DNA of 64,000 nt from SCUN01 sp964343975 (GTDB taxonomy: Bacteria > Acidobacteriota > Vicinamibacteria > Vicinamibacterales > SCN-69-37): assembly GCA_964343975.1 (NCBI GenBank), contig CAYFLU010000002.1, positions 1 through 64,000 of the forward strand. Reading direction: 5' to 3'. Below the pieces are notes generated by a model that saw nothing but the letters and a program-made list of their open reading frames with translations, was not told the origin of the DNA and searched no databases. Positions 25,871 through 34,496 of the stretch are shown piece after piece. Made by a program: the position numbers and the translations under genes. How positions within the stretch are numbered: the stretch's first letter is position 1; each line of letters opens with the position of its first letter.

Positions 25871-27465
25871 TCGTTCCCGATCGCGCGTGGGCCTGGCGGT
25901 TCGCTGCGATCCTTGTCATCAGTCTGGTGACCTTGTACGCGGTGACGCGGTCCACGGTGCTTCCGGGTGATGTCCTACGCTTCGTGCAGGAAGCCGCCAA
26001 AGGCGACAAAGACGCGCCTCAGCTTGCCAATCCCGGGCACGTGTTGCAGGTGCCGCTCGCTCGGGGCGTCTGGCTTGGATTGGCACATCTGGGCGTGGCC
26101 GCGTCGATGGAACACGTCATGGCCGCTATCGCAATGATCAGCACGGCGTGCGCGGCGGTCTTCATCGGGTGGATTGCGTTGGCGCTGGTGGGCACACGCG
26201 CGGCGGCATGGACGGCCGCGGTCCTGTATGGACTGTCGCTGCACTCGGGCGTGATGTCGAACGGCGAGCAATATGGTCTGCCCATTGCCATCTGTGCGGC
26301 GGGAATCTGGCTCGCCTTGAGTGGCATCGCGCTCTGGCCCGGCGTGTTGTTCGGCGTGTCGATGATGGGGCACGCGGAGTTCTTCTTCGCGGCGCCGGCA
26401 CTCTGCGTCGCGACGTGGTACGGGCGCGCGGACCTCGACGCGCGGGCGCGCGTATGGCGCGCGTGCCGGGAGTGTGTGACCGGCGCCGCTGTCACGGGCG
26501 TGGGCACGCTGGCGCTCACGTATTACCTGAAGAAATGGACGGGGCCCGCTTCGTTGATGGCGTGGATCGTCGGGCACCTCCGCACCGACCACCAGTACAC
26601 GGTCTCGGTGCCTGAACCGTTTCGTGCGCTGAAGGGGCTGGCCACGGCCCTGACGTTTGGCGGGCATGTGTGGCGGGACGCGCTCACCGGCCGCGGGTCG
26701 GTCACCGAGCTGTCCTTTCTCCTGCAGATGATTGCCGGTCTCATCCTGCTGACGGCCATCGTCGGCGGTGTCTGGATGGCACGCCGTGATCGACGGCTGC
26801 TTGTCCTGGCGGGCGTATGGTTGCTGCCGTTCCACGTCGGTGGCAACTGGTGGATTGAATCGACCGTCGAGAAGTACCACGGCGGTGCGTTGCCGGCCCT
26901 CGTGCTGTTGGTCACCGGCGGGTGGTGCGTGTGGATGGCGCGGTGGACGCCGGAGCGGCAGCGGCTGACGCTGGCGGGGTTGGTGTGCGTGTCCGGGCTA
27001 CTCAACTACACCGGTGCGGTGTGGCCGATCCGCGATCTTGGGATTCGTCGCGCGGCGGCGGCTGCGGCGCTGGATGCGCTGCCGGGCGGGACGTCAGGAC
27101 GCCGTGCCATCGCGTCCTGCGATCTGACGCCGGCGGTCGATGCCAGTCGCACCGATGTCTTGCGGATCCGTTCGTACTGGACCGGCACCGTGCCACAGAT
27201 CCAGGACGCCATTCAGGTGTGGGTCGATGCGCGACTGCGGGAGGGCAGTGCGGTGTACCTCTATGGCAGCACGTGCTATCCGGAGGAGTGGATCACGGAT
27301 TGGTCGAAGGATCGGTTCGACATGTTGTTCCTCCGCCGTGCGTTTCAGGTGAGTGATCCGCTGGTGCGTGACGCACCGCAGCACGAAACGGTGGCCACCA
27401 ATCCTCGGTCCTGGAAGCGTGCCGATGTGCGACGCGTGACGTCTCGTGAGGGGGCCCGACCGTGA
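25843..27465 (+). CDS. Polytopic membrane protein (GT-C-like or polymerase-like)
   Basis: A 540-residue integral membrane protein with about ten hydrophobic segments between residues 18 and 405, then a soluble C-terminal region of about 130 residues. Residues 40-75 form an extracytoplasmic loop. GVMSNGEQYGLP near 146-157 and GHAEFFFAAP near 179-188 are the polar positions inside the membrane part. Topology agrees with GT39/GT87-type glycosyltransferases, but I recognise no diagnostic motif. ATG 25843 lies 28 bases inside the previous gene; no later start retains the first helix. It ends in a GTGA overlap. Confidence 0.6.
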   Translation: MDYRTTSGIVVPDRAWAWRFAAILVISLVTLYAVTRSTVLPGDVLRFVQEAAKGDKDAPQLANPGHVLQVPLARGVWLGLAHLGVAASMEHVMAAIAMISTACAAVFIGWIALALVGTRAAAWTAAVLYGLSLHSGVMSNGEQYGLPIAICAAGIWLALSGIALWPGVLFGVSMMGHAEFFFAAPALCVATWYGRADLDARARVWRACRECVTGAAVTGVGTLALTYYLKKWTGPASLMAWIVGHLRTDHQYTVSVPEPFRALKGLATALTFGGHVWRDALTGRGSVTELSFLLQMIAGLILLTAIVGGVWMARRDRRLLVLAGVWLLPFHVGGNWWIESTVEKYHGGALPALVLLVTGGWCVWMARWTPERQRLTLAGLVCVSGLLNYTGAVWPIRDLGIRRAAAAAALDALPGGTSGRRAIASCDLTPAVDASRTDVLRIRSYWTGTVPQIQDAIQVWVDARLREGSAVYLYGSTCYPEEWITDWSKDRFDMLFLRRAFQVSDPLVRDAPQHETVATNPRSWKRADVRRVTSREGARP

Positions 27466-28781
27466 AGGCGTGGATCTATCGTGTCATCGCACGCGAAGTG
27501 TCGCGTCTCAGTCGGTATGCCGATGCGCTGATTGAGTTGACCGCAGACGGCGATCGCGCCGGGACCCTGCTCGCCGCCGTGGATGCTCCGGTCAGGCAAG
27601 TGGCCCGGCTGGATGATCCCGAGGCCGTCCCGGTCGCCGAGCCGAATTACCGACGCGTCATTCTGCTGAATGGCACGTTCAACCATTCGCTGGATATCCA
27701 GGCGCTTCTGATCAGGCTGCATGGACGAATGGGGCGGGGCGATCGCGTGTCGGTGATCGTCTACAACTCCTATCTGGCGTGGCTGTTCCGGCTGGCAGAT
27801 CGACTCGGCTGGCGCCACGGTCCGCGCGCGACGACGTTCATCACGCGCACGGATCTGCATGGACTGGCGCGGCTGTCGGGCTTCGATGTGGTGCGCCTAC
27901 GTCCGGCGGTGTACGCGCCGTGGCATTTCTTCGGCCTCGGGACGCTCCTGAATCGCCTCATGCCGTCGGTCCCGGGGCTCCGGTGGCTGTCGCTGGTGGC
28001 GGTGACGACGCTGCGCCCGATTCGCCCGGACACGGCTGATCGGCCATCGCTCTCGATTGTGATTCCTGCCCGAAATGAGCGCGGCAACATCGAAGACGCA
28101 TTGCGAAGGATGCCCGATTTTCGCGCCGAGACCGAGATCATCTTCGTCGAGGGCAATTCGTCTGACGGCACGTGGGAGGAAATCGAACGCGTCGCGGCGG
28201 AGTGGCACGGCCGCGAGGGGCGCCGGGTCGTGGCGCTTCGCCAAACAGGACGAGGCAAAGCGGACGCGGTCCGACTCGGTTTTTCCCGTGCCACCGGCGA
28301 CGTGCTCACGATCCTCGACGCCGATCTCACGATGCCGCCGGAACTGCTCCCGCGTTTCTTCGACGCGTATTGCGCGGGCCTGGGAGACTTCATCAACGGC
28401 ACGCGTCTGGTATATCCGATGGAAGGGGAAGCCATGCAGTTCCTCAATCGGTTGGCCAACATCGGATTCGCAAAAGGCCTGAGTTGGATTCTCGAGACGC
28501 CTCTGGCCGACACGTTGTGCGGGACGAAACTTCTGGCCCGTCGGGACTACGAGCGATTTGTCGCGTGGCGAAGCGACTTCGGTGACTTCGATCCTTTCGG
28601 CGACTTTGAGTTGCTGTTCCCTGCATCCGTCCTGGGGTTGGGCGTGATCGACGTGCCGGTCGCCTACCGCGCGCGGACCTACGGCACGACGAACATTCAT
28701 CGCTTCCGCGACGGTCTGACCTTGGCGCGGATGTCGATCATCGGGTTCTTGCACATACGGCTGGGCGCCGGACCGCGGTGA
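27462..28781 (+). CDS. GT2 glycosyltransferase with degenerate N-terminal methyltransferase half
   Basis: A 439-residue composite. Residues 200-439 are a GT2 domain: LSIVIPARNERGNI, VEGNSSDGTWEEI, TILDADLTMPPE (DAD near 285) and GTKLLAR. Residues 60-190 (VILLNGTFNHSLDIQALL, then DRVSVIVYNSYLAWLF, TFITRTDLHGLARLSGF) match the second half of a class I methyltransferase, but the upstream 60 residues show no glycine-rich SAM loop. This fits an enzyme in which the methyltransferase domain has decayed or serves as a scaffold; related proteins keep both domains. Cytoplasmic. Start GTG 27462. It ends at the start of a GT4 gene. Confidence 0.8.
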   Translation: MKAWIYRVIAREVSRLSRYADALIELTADGDRAGTLLAAVDAPVRQVARLDDPEAVPVAEPNYRRVILLNGTFNHSLDIQALLIRLHGRMGRGDRVSVIVYNSYLAWLFRLADRLGWRHGPRATTFITRTDLHGLARLSGFDVVRLRPAVYAPWHFFGLGTLLNRLMPSVPGLRWLSLVAVTTLRPIRPDTADRPSLSIVIPARNERGNIEDALRRMPDFRAETEIIFVEGNSSDGTWEEIERVAAEWHGREGRRVVALRQTGRGKADAVRLGFSRATGDVLTILDADLTMPPELLPRFFDAYCAGLGDFINGTRLVYPMEGEAMQFLNRLANIGFAKGLSWILETPLADTLCGTKLLARRDYERFVAWRSDFGDFDPFGDFELLFPASVLGLGVIDVPVAYRARTYGTTNIHRFRDGLTLARMSIIGFLHIRLGAGPR

Positions 28782-29707
28782 TGATCCGCCGTTTCCGCCA
28801 GTGGCGCGACGGGGCGCCGGTGGTGTTTCTCCATGAGTTCAAGGAGCCCCCCTACGGCGGCGGCAATCAATTCCTGCTCGCGTTGCGCCATGAATTCGAG
28901 CGCCGCGGCATCGTCGTGGGGCATCGCGTCGGGCGCGCCACCCGCGCCGTGCTCTTCAACTCCCATCATGGCGATCCGGCGCTCCTCCGCGACGCTCGTC
29001 GTCGCGGTGTGCGCATCGTGCATCGCGTCGATGGTCCCATCGCCCGCTACCGGGGACGCGACGACGGCACGGATGGGCGGATTCACGCGCTGAATGCCGA
29101 GCTGGCCGACGCCACGGTGTTCCAGAGTCGCTACTCGTTGGCTGCGCACGACGCCCTCGGACTCGCGTTTCGGGAGCCGGTGGTGATTACCAACGCCGCG
29201 GATCCCGCGATCTTCTATCCCGGTGAGGCGCGCATTCCTTCCGGGCCGCTGCGTGTCATTGCGACAGCCTGGTCGGACAACAACCGAAAGGGCGGACCCG
29301 CGTATGCCTGGCTGGACGCGCATCTGGATCCGGCGCGAGTGCAGTTCACGTTCGTGGGGCGCGTGCAGCAGCCGCTGCCTCGGAGTGTCGTCAAAGCGGC
29401 GTTGCCGTCCCTCGCGCTGGCCGATGAGCTGCGCCGCCATGATGTGTATCTCACGGCGAGCGAGGACGATCCGTGCTCCAACGCGTTGATCGAGGCCCTG
29501 TCGTGCGGTCTGCCGGCGGTCTATCGCCGATCGGGCGGACATCCGGAACTCGTGGGCCGTGCGGGTCTGGGATTCGATGACGTGTCGGAAGTGCCAGCCC
29601 TGCTTGACCGCGTGGGACAGGATCTCACAGGCTTCCGCGGCGCGCTCCAGCCGCCGTCGCTGGCGTCGGTCAGCGCGGCCTACCTCCGCGTCCTGGGGCT
29701 GCACTGA
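28781..29707 (+). CDS. Family 4-like glycosyltransferase (short)
   Basis: A 308-residue GT-B type protein: FLHEFKEPPYGGGNQFLL at the N-terminus (a loop seen in GT4 enzymes), ITNAADPAIFYPGE near 136-149 as the interdomain motif, and SEDDPCSNALIEALSCGLPAV near 226-246 as the donor-site E-x7-E. It is shorter than typical GT4 (about 370) because the acceptor domain is reduced. ATG 28781 overlaps the preceding stop; a GTG three bases before is in frame. It is followed by a methyltransferase that overlaps by one base. Confidence 0.83.
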   Translation: MIRRFRQWRDGAPVVFLHEFKEPPYGGGNQFLLALRHEFERRGIVVGHRVGRATRAVLFNSHHGDPALLRDARRRGVRIVHRVDGPIARYRGRDDGTDGRIHALNAELADATVFQSRYSLAAHDALGLAFREPVVITNAADPAIFYPGEARIPSGPLRVIATAWSDNNRKGGPAYAWLDAHLDPARVQFTFVGRVQQPLPRSVVKAALPSLALADELRRHDVYLTASEDDPCSNALIEALSCGLPAVYRRSGGHPELVGRAGLGFDDVSEVPALLDRVGQDLTGFRGALQPPSLASVSAAYLRVLGLH

Positions 29708-30408
29708 TGAGCGCGCGCTTGCTGCCGGGTGATGCGCTGGAGCATTCGCTGCGCCGAGGCTTCATCGACGAGTATCAAGAGCGCATCGTTGCCGGGTGGC
29801 CCGCCGGGACACGCGTGCTCGATCTCGGGGGCCATCGCGTTGCGAAGCGCGGCACATTCGATCTCGCGCGTTTCGGGTTCCGCGTGGTCTGTCTCAATTT
29901 GACGGGGGACAAGCGGCCCGATGTCCGTGGAGATGCGAACACGTTGCCGTTTCGTGACGCCACGTTCGACGCGGTGGTGTGCGCCGAGGTGCTCGAGCAC
30001 GTGGGCGATCCTCGTCACGTGATTGCCGAGGTGGAACGGGTACTGAAACCGGGTGGCTCGTTCGTGGCCACCGTGCCGTTCCTCGTGCACATTCATGGCG
30101 ATCCTCAGGACTACGGCCGCTATACCGACACGTTCTGGCGCATGGTGCTGACGCACGTGGGGTTCACGGACCTCGCGATCGAGCGGCAGGGCGGATTCTG
30201 GTCGGTCCAATGGGATGCGCTGCGAGAGTGGGTGCGCGTAGGACGGCAACACGCCGGTCGCAGACGCTGGCGCTGGGCTGTGGCCGCGCGTGTGCTGGGC
30301 CGTGTACGGGAGGCTGCCGTGGCTGCCGACGTGCGTTGCGCACCTGGATCGCGCCTGCGGCAGTTCACGACTGGATTCGGCATGGCGGCGCGGAAGGCTC
30401 TGCCGTGA
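29707..30408 (+). CDS. Class I SAM methyltransferase
   Basis: A 233-residue protein. RVLDLGGHRVAKRG (about 36-49) holds a modified SAM loop, DANTLPFRDATFDAVVCAEVLEHV (75-98) and LKPGGSFVATVPFLVH (near 112-127) are typical of the Methyltransf_11 group, especially the GDPQDYGRYT motif of enzymes in glycan clusters. It is the last of a methyltransferase and glycosyltransferase block before the acyl-carrier module begins. It overlaps the next gene by GTGA (30405-30408). Confidence 0.82.
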   Translation: MSARLLPGDALEHSLRRGFIDEYQERIVAGWPAGTRVLDLGGHRVAKRGTFDLARFGFRVVCLNLTGDKRPDVRGDANTLPFRDATFDAVVCAEVLEHVGDPRHVIAEVERVLKPGGSFVATVPFLVHIHGDPQDYGRYTDTFWRMVLTHVGFTDLAIERQGGFWSVQWDALREWVRVGRQHAGRRRWRWAVAARVLGRVREAAVAADVRCAPGSRLRQFTTGFGMAARKALP

Positions 30409-31151
30409 TCTTCGGTCTCGACCACGTGACACTGGCCGGCGCGATGACGGCGGCTCGAATCGACTGGCTGACCGGAGCCGGGTATCGCGTCTCCATGAGC
30501 GCCGACAATCTGGACAACCTCGAGTTGAAGCGCCCGTGGCTCTCGCATTTCGCGCCCACCCATTCGCTCCGGCTGTTCCGCGCGCCCGGCAGTGCCGGTG
30601 TGGAGATTGTGGACCAGAGTGCGACCGTTGGACGGGCGGATCGGTTGCTGCCCATTCTCGATAGAGCGCCGGACGTCGACGACACGCCGTTCGCGATGAC
30701 GAGCGCGGGACCGGCGTTGTGGTCGCTGCGCCTTGGGGCGGCATACGTCCGCCGTCCGGCCCGTGCGGGTGGCGAGGCGTCGGACGGCGTGCGGCAGTTC
30801 GTCTGGCGGACGCCGGACCCCGTCGCCGCTCGCGACTTCTGGCGGCAGCTCGGATTCAAGGTTGATAGCATCAACCCCGACTGTTTGCGGTTTCGCGGCA
30901 TCGATGCAGTGGAATGTACGCTCTGGCTGTCGGTGGCGCCGGAAGCCGTCGCGCCGGTCCGACTCGATGCCGAGGGTTTCACGTGTTTTGCCGTGGTGAC
31001 GACGTCGATCGCCGATGATGTGGCGGCGCTGGGTGCCACGGCCGTGCGCGTCTCAGAGATCGGGCACATCACTCCCGGTGCTCATGCGTTGCGTGTAGCA
31101 TTCGCCGAGGCCGCTGATGGGGCCGTCGTCGAACTGATTGGACTCCGATAG
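30405..31151 (+). CDS. VOC (glyoxalase-like) family protein
   Basis: A 248-residue protein with two approximately repeated beta-alpha-beta-beta-beta units: IFGLDHVTLAG at the N-terminus and VRQFVWRTPDPVAARDFWRQLGFKV near 128-152 each start a VOC module. Such folds occur in glyoxalases, extradiol dioxygenases and epimerases; metal ligands are not certain here because only His7 and scattered acidic residues are visible. The start is GTG 30405. It ends on the start of the acyl carrier protein (overlap of one base), which ties it to the next module, perhaps as an isomerase or dioxygenase for the acyl precursor; inference only. Confidence 0.7.
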   Translation: MIFGLDHVTLAGAMTAARIDWLTGAGYRVSMSADNLDNLELKRPWLSHFAPTHSLRLFRAPGSAGVEIVDQSATVGRADRLLPILDRAPDVDDTPFAMTSAGPALWSLRLGAAYVRRPARAGGEASDGVRQFVWRTPDPVAARDFWRQLGFKVDSINPDCLRFRGIDAVECTLWLSVAPEAVAPVRLDAEGFTCFAVVTTSIADDVAALGATAVRVSEIGHITPGAHALRVAFAEAADGAVVELIGLR

Positions 31152-31408
31152 TGTCTGCAGAGAAGAGTTGGATCGTCGAGTGGTTTGCGTCTAACACGGG
31201 GGCGTCGGTCGACGCGCTGCTGGCGGGAAGCGAGCGAAGCTACTTTGAACAGGGGTGGATGGATTCATTCACCTTCATCCGATTCATCACCGAGCTGGAA
31301 GAGGCGCAGTCGATTCGCTTCAAGAACGACGACTTCCAGGACCGATCCTTCTCGACCATCGATGGCCTCGCCGCGATGGTCGCGGCGAGGCGTGCCGGTC
31401 GTGGCTGA
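31151..31408 (+). CDS. Stand-alone acyl carrier protein
   Basis: An 85-residue acidic-to-neutral helical protein. GWMDSFTFIRFI contains the phosphopantetheine attachment serine (Ser39, in a DS motif preceded by Gly-Trp-Met); in fatty-acid ACPs this is LGxDSL, so the surrounding residues are divergent, as in dedicated carrier proteins. The following helix LEEAQSIRF and IDGLAAMV complete the four-helix pattern. No ketosynthase or malonyl transferase is nearby. Its neighbours (AAC(3)-type transferase, AMP ligase) suggest that it carries an acyl group made by adenylation and hands it to an amino group. Start GTG 31151. Confidence 0.82.
   Translation: MSAEKSWIVEWFASNTGASVDALLAGSERSYFEQGWMDSFTFIRFITELEEAQSIRFKNDDFQDRSFSTIDGLAAMVAARRAGRG
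31387..31390 (+). promoter_or_regulatory. Short ribosome binding site for the AAC(3)-like gene
   Basis: GAGG lies 10 bases before GTG 31401 but only one base before the alternative GTG 31392, so it supports 31401 as the start. Confidence 0.4.
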
Positions 31409-32174
31409 CTACACTGGATCGGACATCGCCGCTGCGCTCGCGGCTGTCGGGGTGACGGCCGGCGCTGCCGTGTTCTCGCACTCCAACGTCGGATTCTTCG
31501 GACGGCTCGAAGGGGCGACGACGCCCGCGGCCTGTTGGGAGATCTACCGAAGTGCCATCTTCGAGGTGCTGGGCGCTTCAGGCACCTTTGCCGTGCCCAC
31601 GTTCTCGTACTCGTCGTGCAACGGTCGTCCGTTCGATCCGGCGGTGACGCCCGGGCAGTGCGGCATGCTGTCGGAGTGGGTGCGGCTCGATTCGGCAGCC
31701 GTGCGTTCGGCGGATCCGAACTTCTCCGTCGCGGCGATCGGGAGAGCGGCCCACGCCCTCTGTGATGACGTCGGCGTGCATCCGTTCGGACCGGATTCGT
31801 TTTGGGCGCGTTTCCTGGCGAACGACGGATGGTTGGTCAACCTCAACTTCGATGCGGGCACGACGTTCCAACATTTCGTCGAACGGGAACTCCGCGTGCC
31901 GTACCGTTGGGACAAGTCGTTTCGCGGAATGTGTCGTGTCGACGGGACGTGGGTTGAGCGCGAGTCTTGGCACTACGTCTTCGATCACGCTGTGGCGGAG
32001 CACTTTCCTGACTTTGGCAAACTGCATCGAGCGGCGATCGAGGCCGGCGTGCTGAAGAGCGCTCAGCTTGGCCGCGGCATGGTCGTTGCCGTGCGTGTCG
32101 CGGACCTCGACCGTATCATTCGCCGCGAATTGCCTCGACGGCCCGACTTCTTGATTGAAGGACGACCCGCATGA
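31401..32174 (+). CDS. AAC(3)-family N-acyltransferase
   Basis: A 257-residue member of the aminoglycoside 3-N-acetyltransferase fold. VFSHSNVGFFGRLEG at 24-38, the SADPNFSVAAIG segment (103-114), PFGPDSFWARF (128-138) and TTFQHFVERE (154-163, with His158 and Glu161 as the expected active-site pair) are the family motifs. In glycan clusters such homologues are thought to acylate amino sugars, and the adjacent carrier protein makes acyl-ACP the likely donor here; aminoglycoside resistance is unlikely. It overlaps the ACP gene by 8 bases and the next gene by ATGA. Confidence 0.8.
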   Translation: MADYTGSDIAAALAAVGVTAGAAVFSHSNVGFFGRLEGATTPAACWEIYRSAIFEVLGASGTFAVPTFSYSSCNGRPFDPAVTPGQCGMLSEWVRLDSAAVRSADPNFSVAAIGRAAHALCDDVGVHPFGPDSFWARFLANDGWLVNLNFDAGTTFQHFVERELRVPYRWDKSFRGMCRVDGTWVERESWHYVFDHAVAEHFPDFGKLHRAAIEAGVLKSAQLGRGMVVAVRVADLDRIIRRELPRRPDFLIEGRPA

Positions 32175-33496
32175 AGCACCAGACAGGAGTGGCGTTCCCG
32201 GACTCTGCCTCGGTGCTGTCGGCCGGGCGAGACGTGCACGCTCTGATTACGGAGCTCTTTCCGATCTGCCGCAGTCTGACGGGCGACGGTGTGCGAGCGA
32301 CGCTCGCCCGGCTTCGGGAACTCGTTCCGCTCGACATCGTCACGGTGCCGAGCGGCACAGCTGTGCTCGACTGGCACGTGCCCAAAGAGTGGAACATCCG
32401 CGACGCGTGGATCAAGGATTCGGGTGGACGCAAGGTCGTGGACTTCGCCGCGTCGAATCTCCACGTCTTGTCCTACAGTGCTCCGGTGCATGCACGCCTC
32501 ACGTTGGACGCGCTGCGCCCGCATCTCCATTCGATTCCGGAGCATCCCGACTGGATTCCCTACCTGACCTCGTACTACAACGAGTCTTGGGGCTTCTGCC
32601 TTCCGCATCGGGTGCTAGAGGCGCTGCCCGACGGCGAGTACGAGGTCTGCATCGATAGCACGCTGGCCGATGGCGAACTGCTGTGGGGCGAATGGCTGCT
32701 TCGCGGCGACACCGACGATGAGGTGCTGCTGTCCACCTATCTCTGCCATCCATCCATGGCGAATGACAACCTCAGCGGAACCGCGCTGCTGGCGCACTTG
32801 GCCGCGCGAATGCAGGGGCGCCGGTTTCGTTACACCTACCGTTTTCTCTTCATTCCCGAGACGATCGGTTCCATCGCCTGGCTTGCTCGTCATCAGGCGG
32901 ATCTTGGGCGCATTCGCCATGGGCTGGTCGCGACATGCCTTGGCGATCGCGGCGACTCCACGTACAAGCGCTGCCGTACGCCGTCGACGATTGATAGAGT
33001 GGTAGAAGTGGTGCTGCGGGATTCTGGGACGCCCTTCCGCATGATCGACTTCTTCCCGTGGGGCAGCGATGAACGCCAGTTCTGTTCACCCGGATTCGAT
33101 CTGCCGGTGGGCTCACTGATGCGGACGCCCTACGCTGAATTCGCGGAGTACCACACCTCTGCGGACAACCTGGACTTCGTCACGTCCGATGCGCTCGGCG
33201 ACACGCTGGCGAAGTACGCCGCGGTCATCGACACGCTCGAGCTGGACGGGGTGTACCGCAATCTGCAGCCGTTCGGTGAGCCGCAACTGGGACGCCGTGG
33301 CCTGTACCAGCGTCTGGGTGCCCAGCGCGCGCAGAAGGAAGAGAAGCTGGCGATCTTCTGGGTATTGAACTTGTCGGACGGAAAGCACTCGCTGGTGGAA
33401 ATCGCACACCGCTCCGGGTTGCCATTTCGTGCCGTTCGCGCGGCCGCGGAGGCGCTCCACGCGGTGAACTTGCTTGGTCCCGTCGATGTGTCGTGA
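32171..33496 (+). CDS. DUF4910 aminopeptidase-like protein with C-terminal winged helix
   Basis: A 441-residue protein of the DUF4910 group, which has an M28-like zinc peptidase fold. The likely metal ligands lie in CHPSMANDNLSG (about 192-203), FIPETIGS (near 237-244) and EYHTSADNLD (near 328-337). A C-terminal domain (about 365-440; LAIFWVLNLSDGKHSLVEIAHRSG) looks like a winged helix. Proteins of this type accompany carrier-protein and amino-sugar genes, but their substrate is not known; removal of an amino-acyl or formyl group is possible. Cytoplasmic; ATG 32171 overlaps the previous stop by ATGA. Confidence 0.78.
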   Translation: MKHQTGVAFPDSASVLSAGRDVHALITELFPICRSLTGDGVRATLARLRELVPLDIVTVPSGTAVLDWHVPKEWNIRDAWIKDSGGRKVVDFAASNLHVLSYSAPVHARLTLDALRPHLHSIPEHPDWIPYLTSYYNESWGFCLPHRVLEALPDGEYEVCIDSTLADGELLWGEWLLRGDTDDEVLLSTYLCHPSMANDNLSGTALLAHLAARMQGRRFRYTYRFLFIPETIGSIAWLARHQADLGRIRHGLVATCLGDRGDSTYKRCRTPSTIDRVVEVVLRDSGTPFRMIDFFPWGSDERQFCSPGFDLPVGSLMRTPYAEFAEYHTSADNLDFVTSDALGDTLAKYAAVIDTLELDGVYRNLQPFGEPQLGRRGLYQRLGAQRAQKEEKLAIFWVLNLSDGKHSLVEIAHRSGLPFRAVRAAAEALHAVNLLGPVDVS

Positions 33497-33525
33497 GGAC
33501 ACTGCCCCGGGGGCGCCGGGGAAAC

Positions 33526-33532
33526 GGTGAGG
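33526..33532 (+). promoter_or_regulatory. Strong ribosome binding site deciding the start at 33541
   Basis: GGTGAGG lies 8 bases before ATG 33541. The GTG at 33493, which overlaps the preceding gene, has no comparable site, so the shorter protein is preferred. Confidence 0.6.
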
Positions 33533-33540
33533 TGTGCATC

Positions 33541-33840
33541 ATGATCGGCTTGTCGCGCGACGAATTGCTCCACGCCGAACGTGACCTCGTCCGATTTGAG
33601 CTCGGCGAGTCGGGTCTGGTGCCGTCGGTCGCGCCAGTTGAGACGCGTGACTTGGATCGGCTGGGCTCTCGATTCGCCGCTGTGCATGACGCCACCGGCG
33701 ACCTGCGCTACCTCAGTGCCGTGATGAAGATGCTCGACCGGTCGAGCTTTGCGGCAGGCCATCTGGAGGAGCATCGGGCACTGTCCGCGTGGGCGGATGC
33801 GGCTGTGCAGGCGGTGCGCCTGAGTTGGGGCGCCCAATGA
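33541..33840 (+). CDS. Small helical protein, 99 residues
   Basis: No family recognised. MIGLSRDELLHAERDLVRFEL and the later repeats of Leu/Ala/Arg suggest two or three amphipathic helices; the HDATGDLRYLSAVMKML segment (about 57-73) is the most conserved-looking part. It sits between the DUF4910 gene and a formyltransferase, overlapping the latter by ATGA, so it may be a partner or regulator of one of them. The start at 33541 rests on the strong ribosome binding site upstream. Confidence 0.55.
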   Translation: MIGLSRDELLHAERDLVRFELGESGLVPSVAPVETRDLDRLGSRFAAVHDATGDLRYLSAVMKMLDRSSFAAGHLEEHRALSAWADAAVQAVRLSWGAQ

Positions 33841-34496
33841 TCATCGACCTCGTGAGCACGGACGCCTTGTCCGCCATCCAACTGATCTACGCCGCCAAGA
33901 CGCGTGGTCTGGAGTTTCACACCGTGTGGATCGTCAATCGTTCGCCATCCGACTGCCGGCCGCTCTTCGACTACGCGCGGATCGGCCGGTTCGAACTGCG
34001 GTTCATTGCCAGCCATGCGTCGCCGGACCTTGCGAACGACCTCCGCGCGCGGGGCGTTTCGCTGCTCATGCAAATTGGATCCGTGATGATCCGCAAGGAG
34101 CTGCGTGAAGCGACATCCATTGGCGTCCTGAATCTCCACGCTGGTCTGTTGCCTCGGTATCGCGGCTTGGAGTCGGCGACGTGGGCGGTCCTCGAGGGCG
34201 GCACACACGGCGTGACGGCGCACTTGCTCGCCGCCGGTGTAGACACAGGCCCGATCGTCCTGACCGAAACCGTGGCGTGGGTGGACGGCGAGGACCTGGC
34301 GCAGCTTCTGGCGCGCACACACAATCAGCACAAATGGCAGGTGTTTGTCCGCGCGGCATTGGCCCTGCGCGATGGTCAGGTCGTGCCCCGCCCGCAAGCT
34401 CCGGACGAGGGACGTCAGTATTTTGCGCCACACCCGCGGCTGGTCGCACTCGCCCAGGAGCGGCTGGGCCGAACTCTGTCGCCGAAACCACAATGA
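33837..34496 (+). CDS. Formyltransferase, sugar or amino-acid N-formylating type
   Basis: A 219-residue protein with the 10-formyltetrahydrofolate-dependent formyltransferase fold. The catalytic trio is visible: Asn99 and His101 in GVLNLHAGLLPRYRG, and Asp136 in AGVDTGPIVLTE. It lacks the C-terminal domain of methionyl-tRNA formyltransferase, as expected for small enzymes that formylate amino sugars or amino acids. It stands between the small helical protein and a dehydrogenase homologue, with ATGA overlaps on both sides, so it probably formylates an amine produced in the same module. Confidence 0.85.
   Translation: MIIDLVSTDALSAIQLIYAAKTRGLEFHTVWIVNRSPSDCRPLFDYARIGRFELRFIASHASPDLANDLRARGVSLLMQIGSVMIRKELREATSIGVLNLHAGLLPRYRGLESATWAVLEGGTHGVTAHLLAAGVDTGPIVLTETVAWVDGEDLAQLLARTHNQHKWQVFVRAALALRDGQVVPRPQAPDEGRQYFAPHPRLVALAQERLGRTLSPKPQ

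Noticed and set aside
31401..32174. Aminoglycoside resistance gene
   Set aside because: The AAC(3) fold is present, but the adjacent carrier protein and glycan genes and the lack of any mobile element point to amino-sugar acylation.
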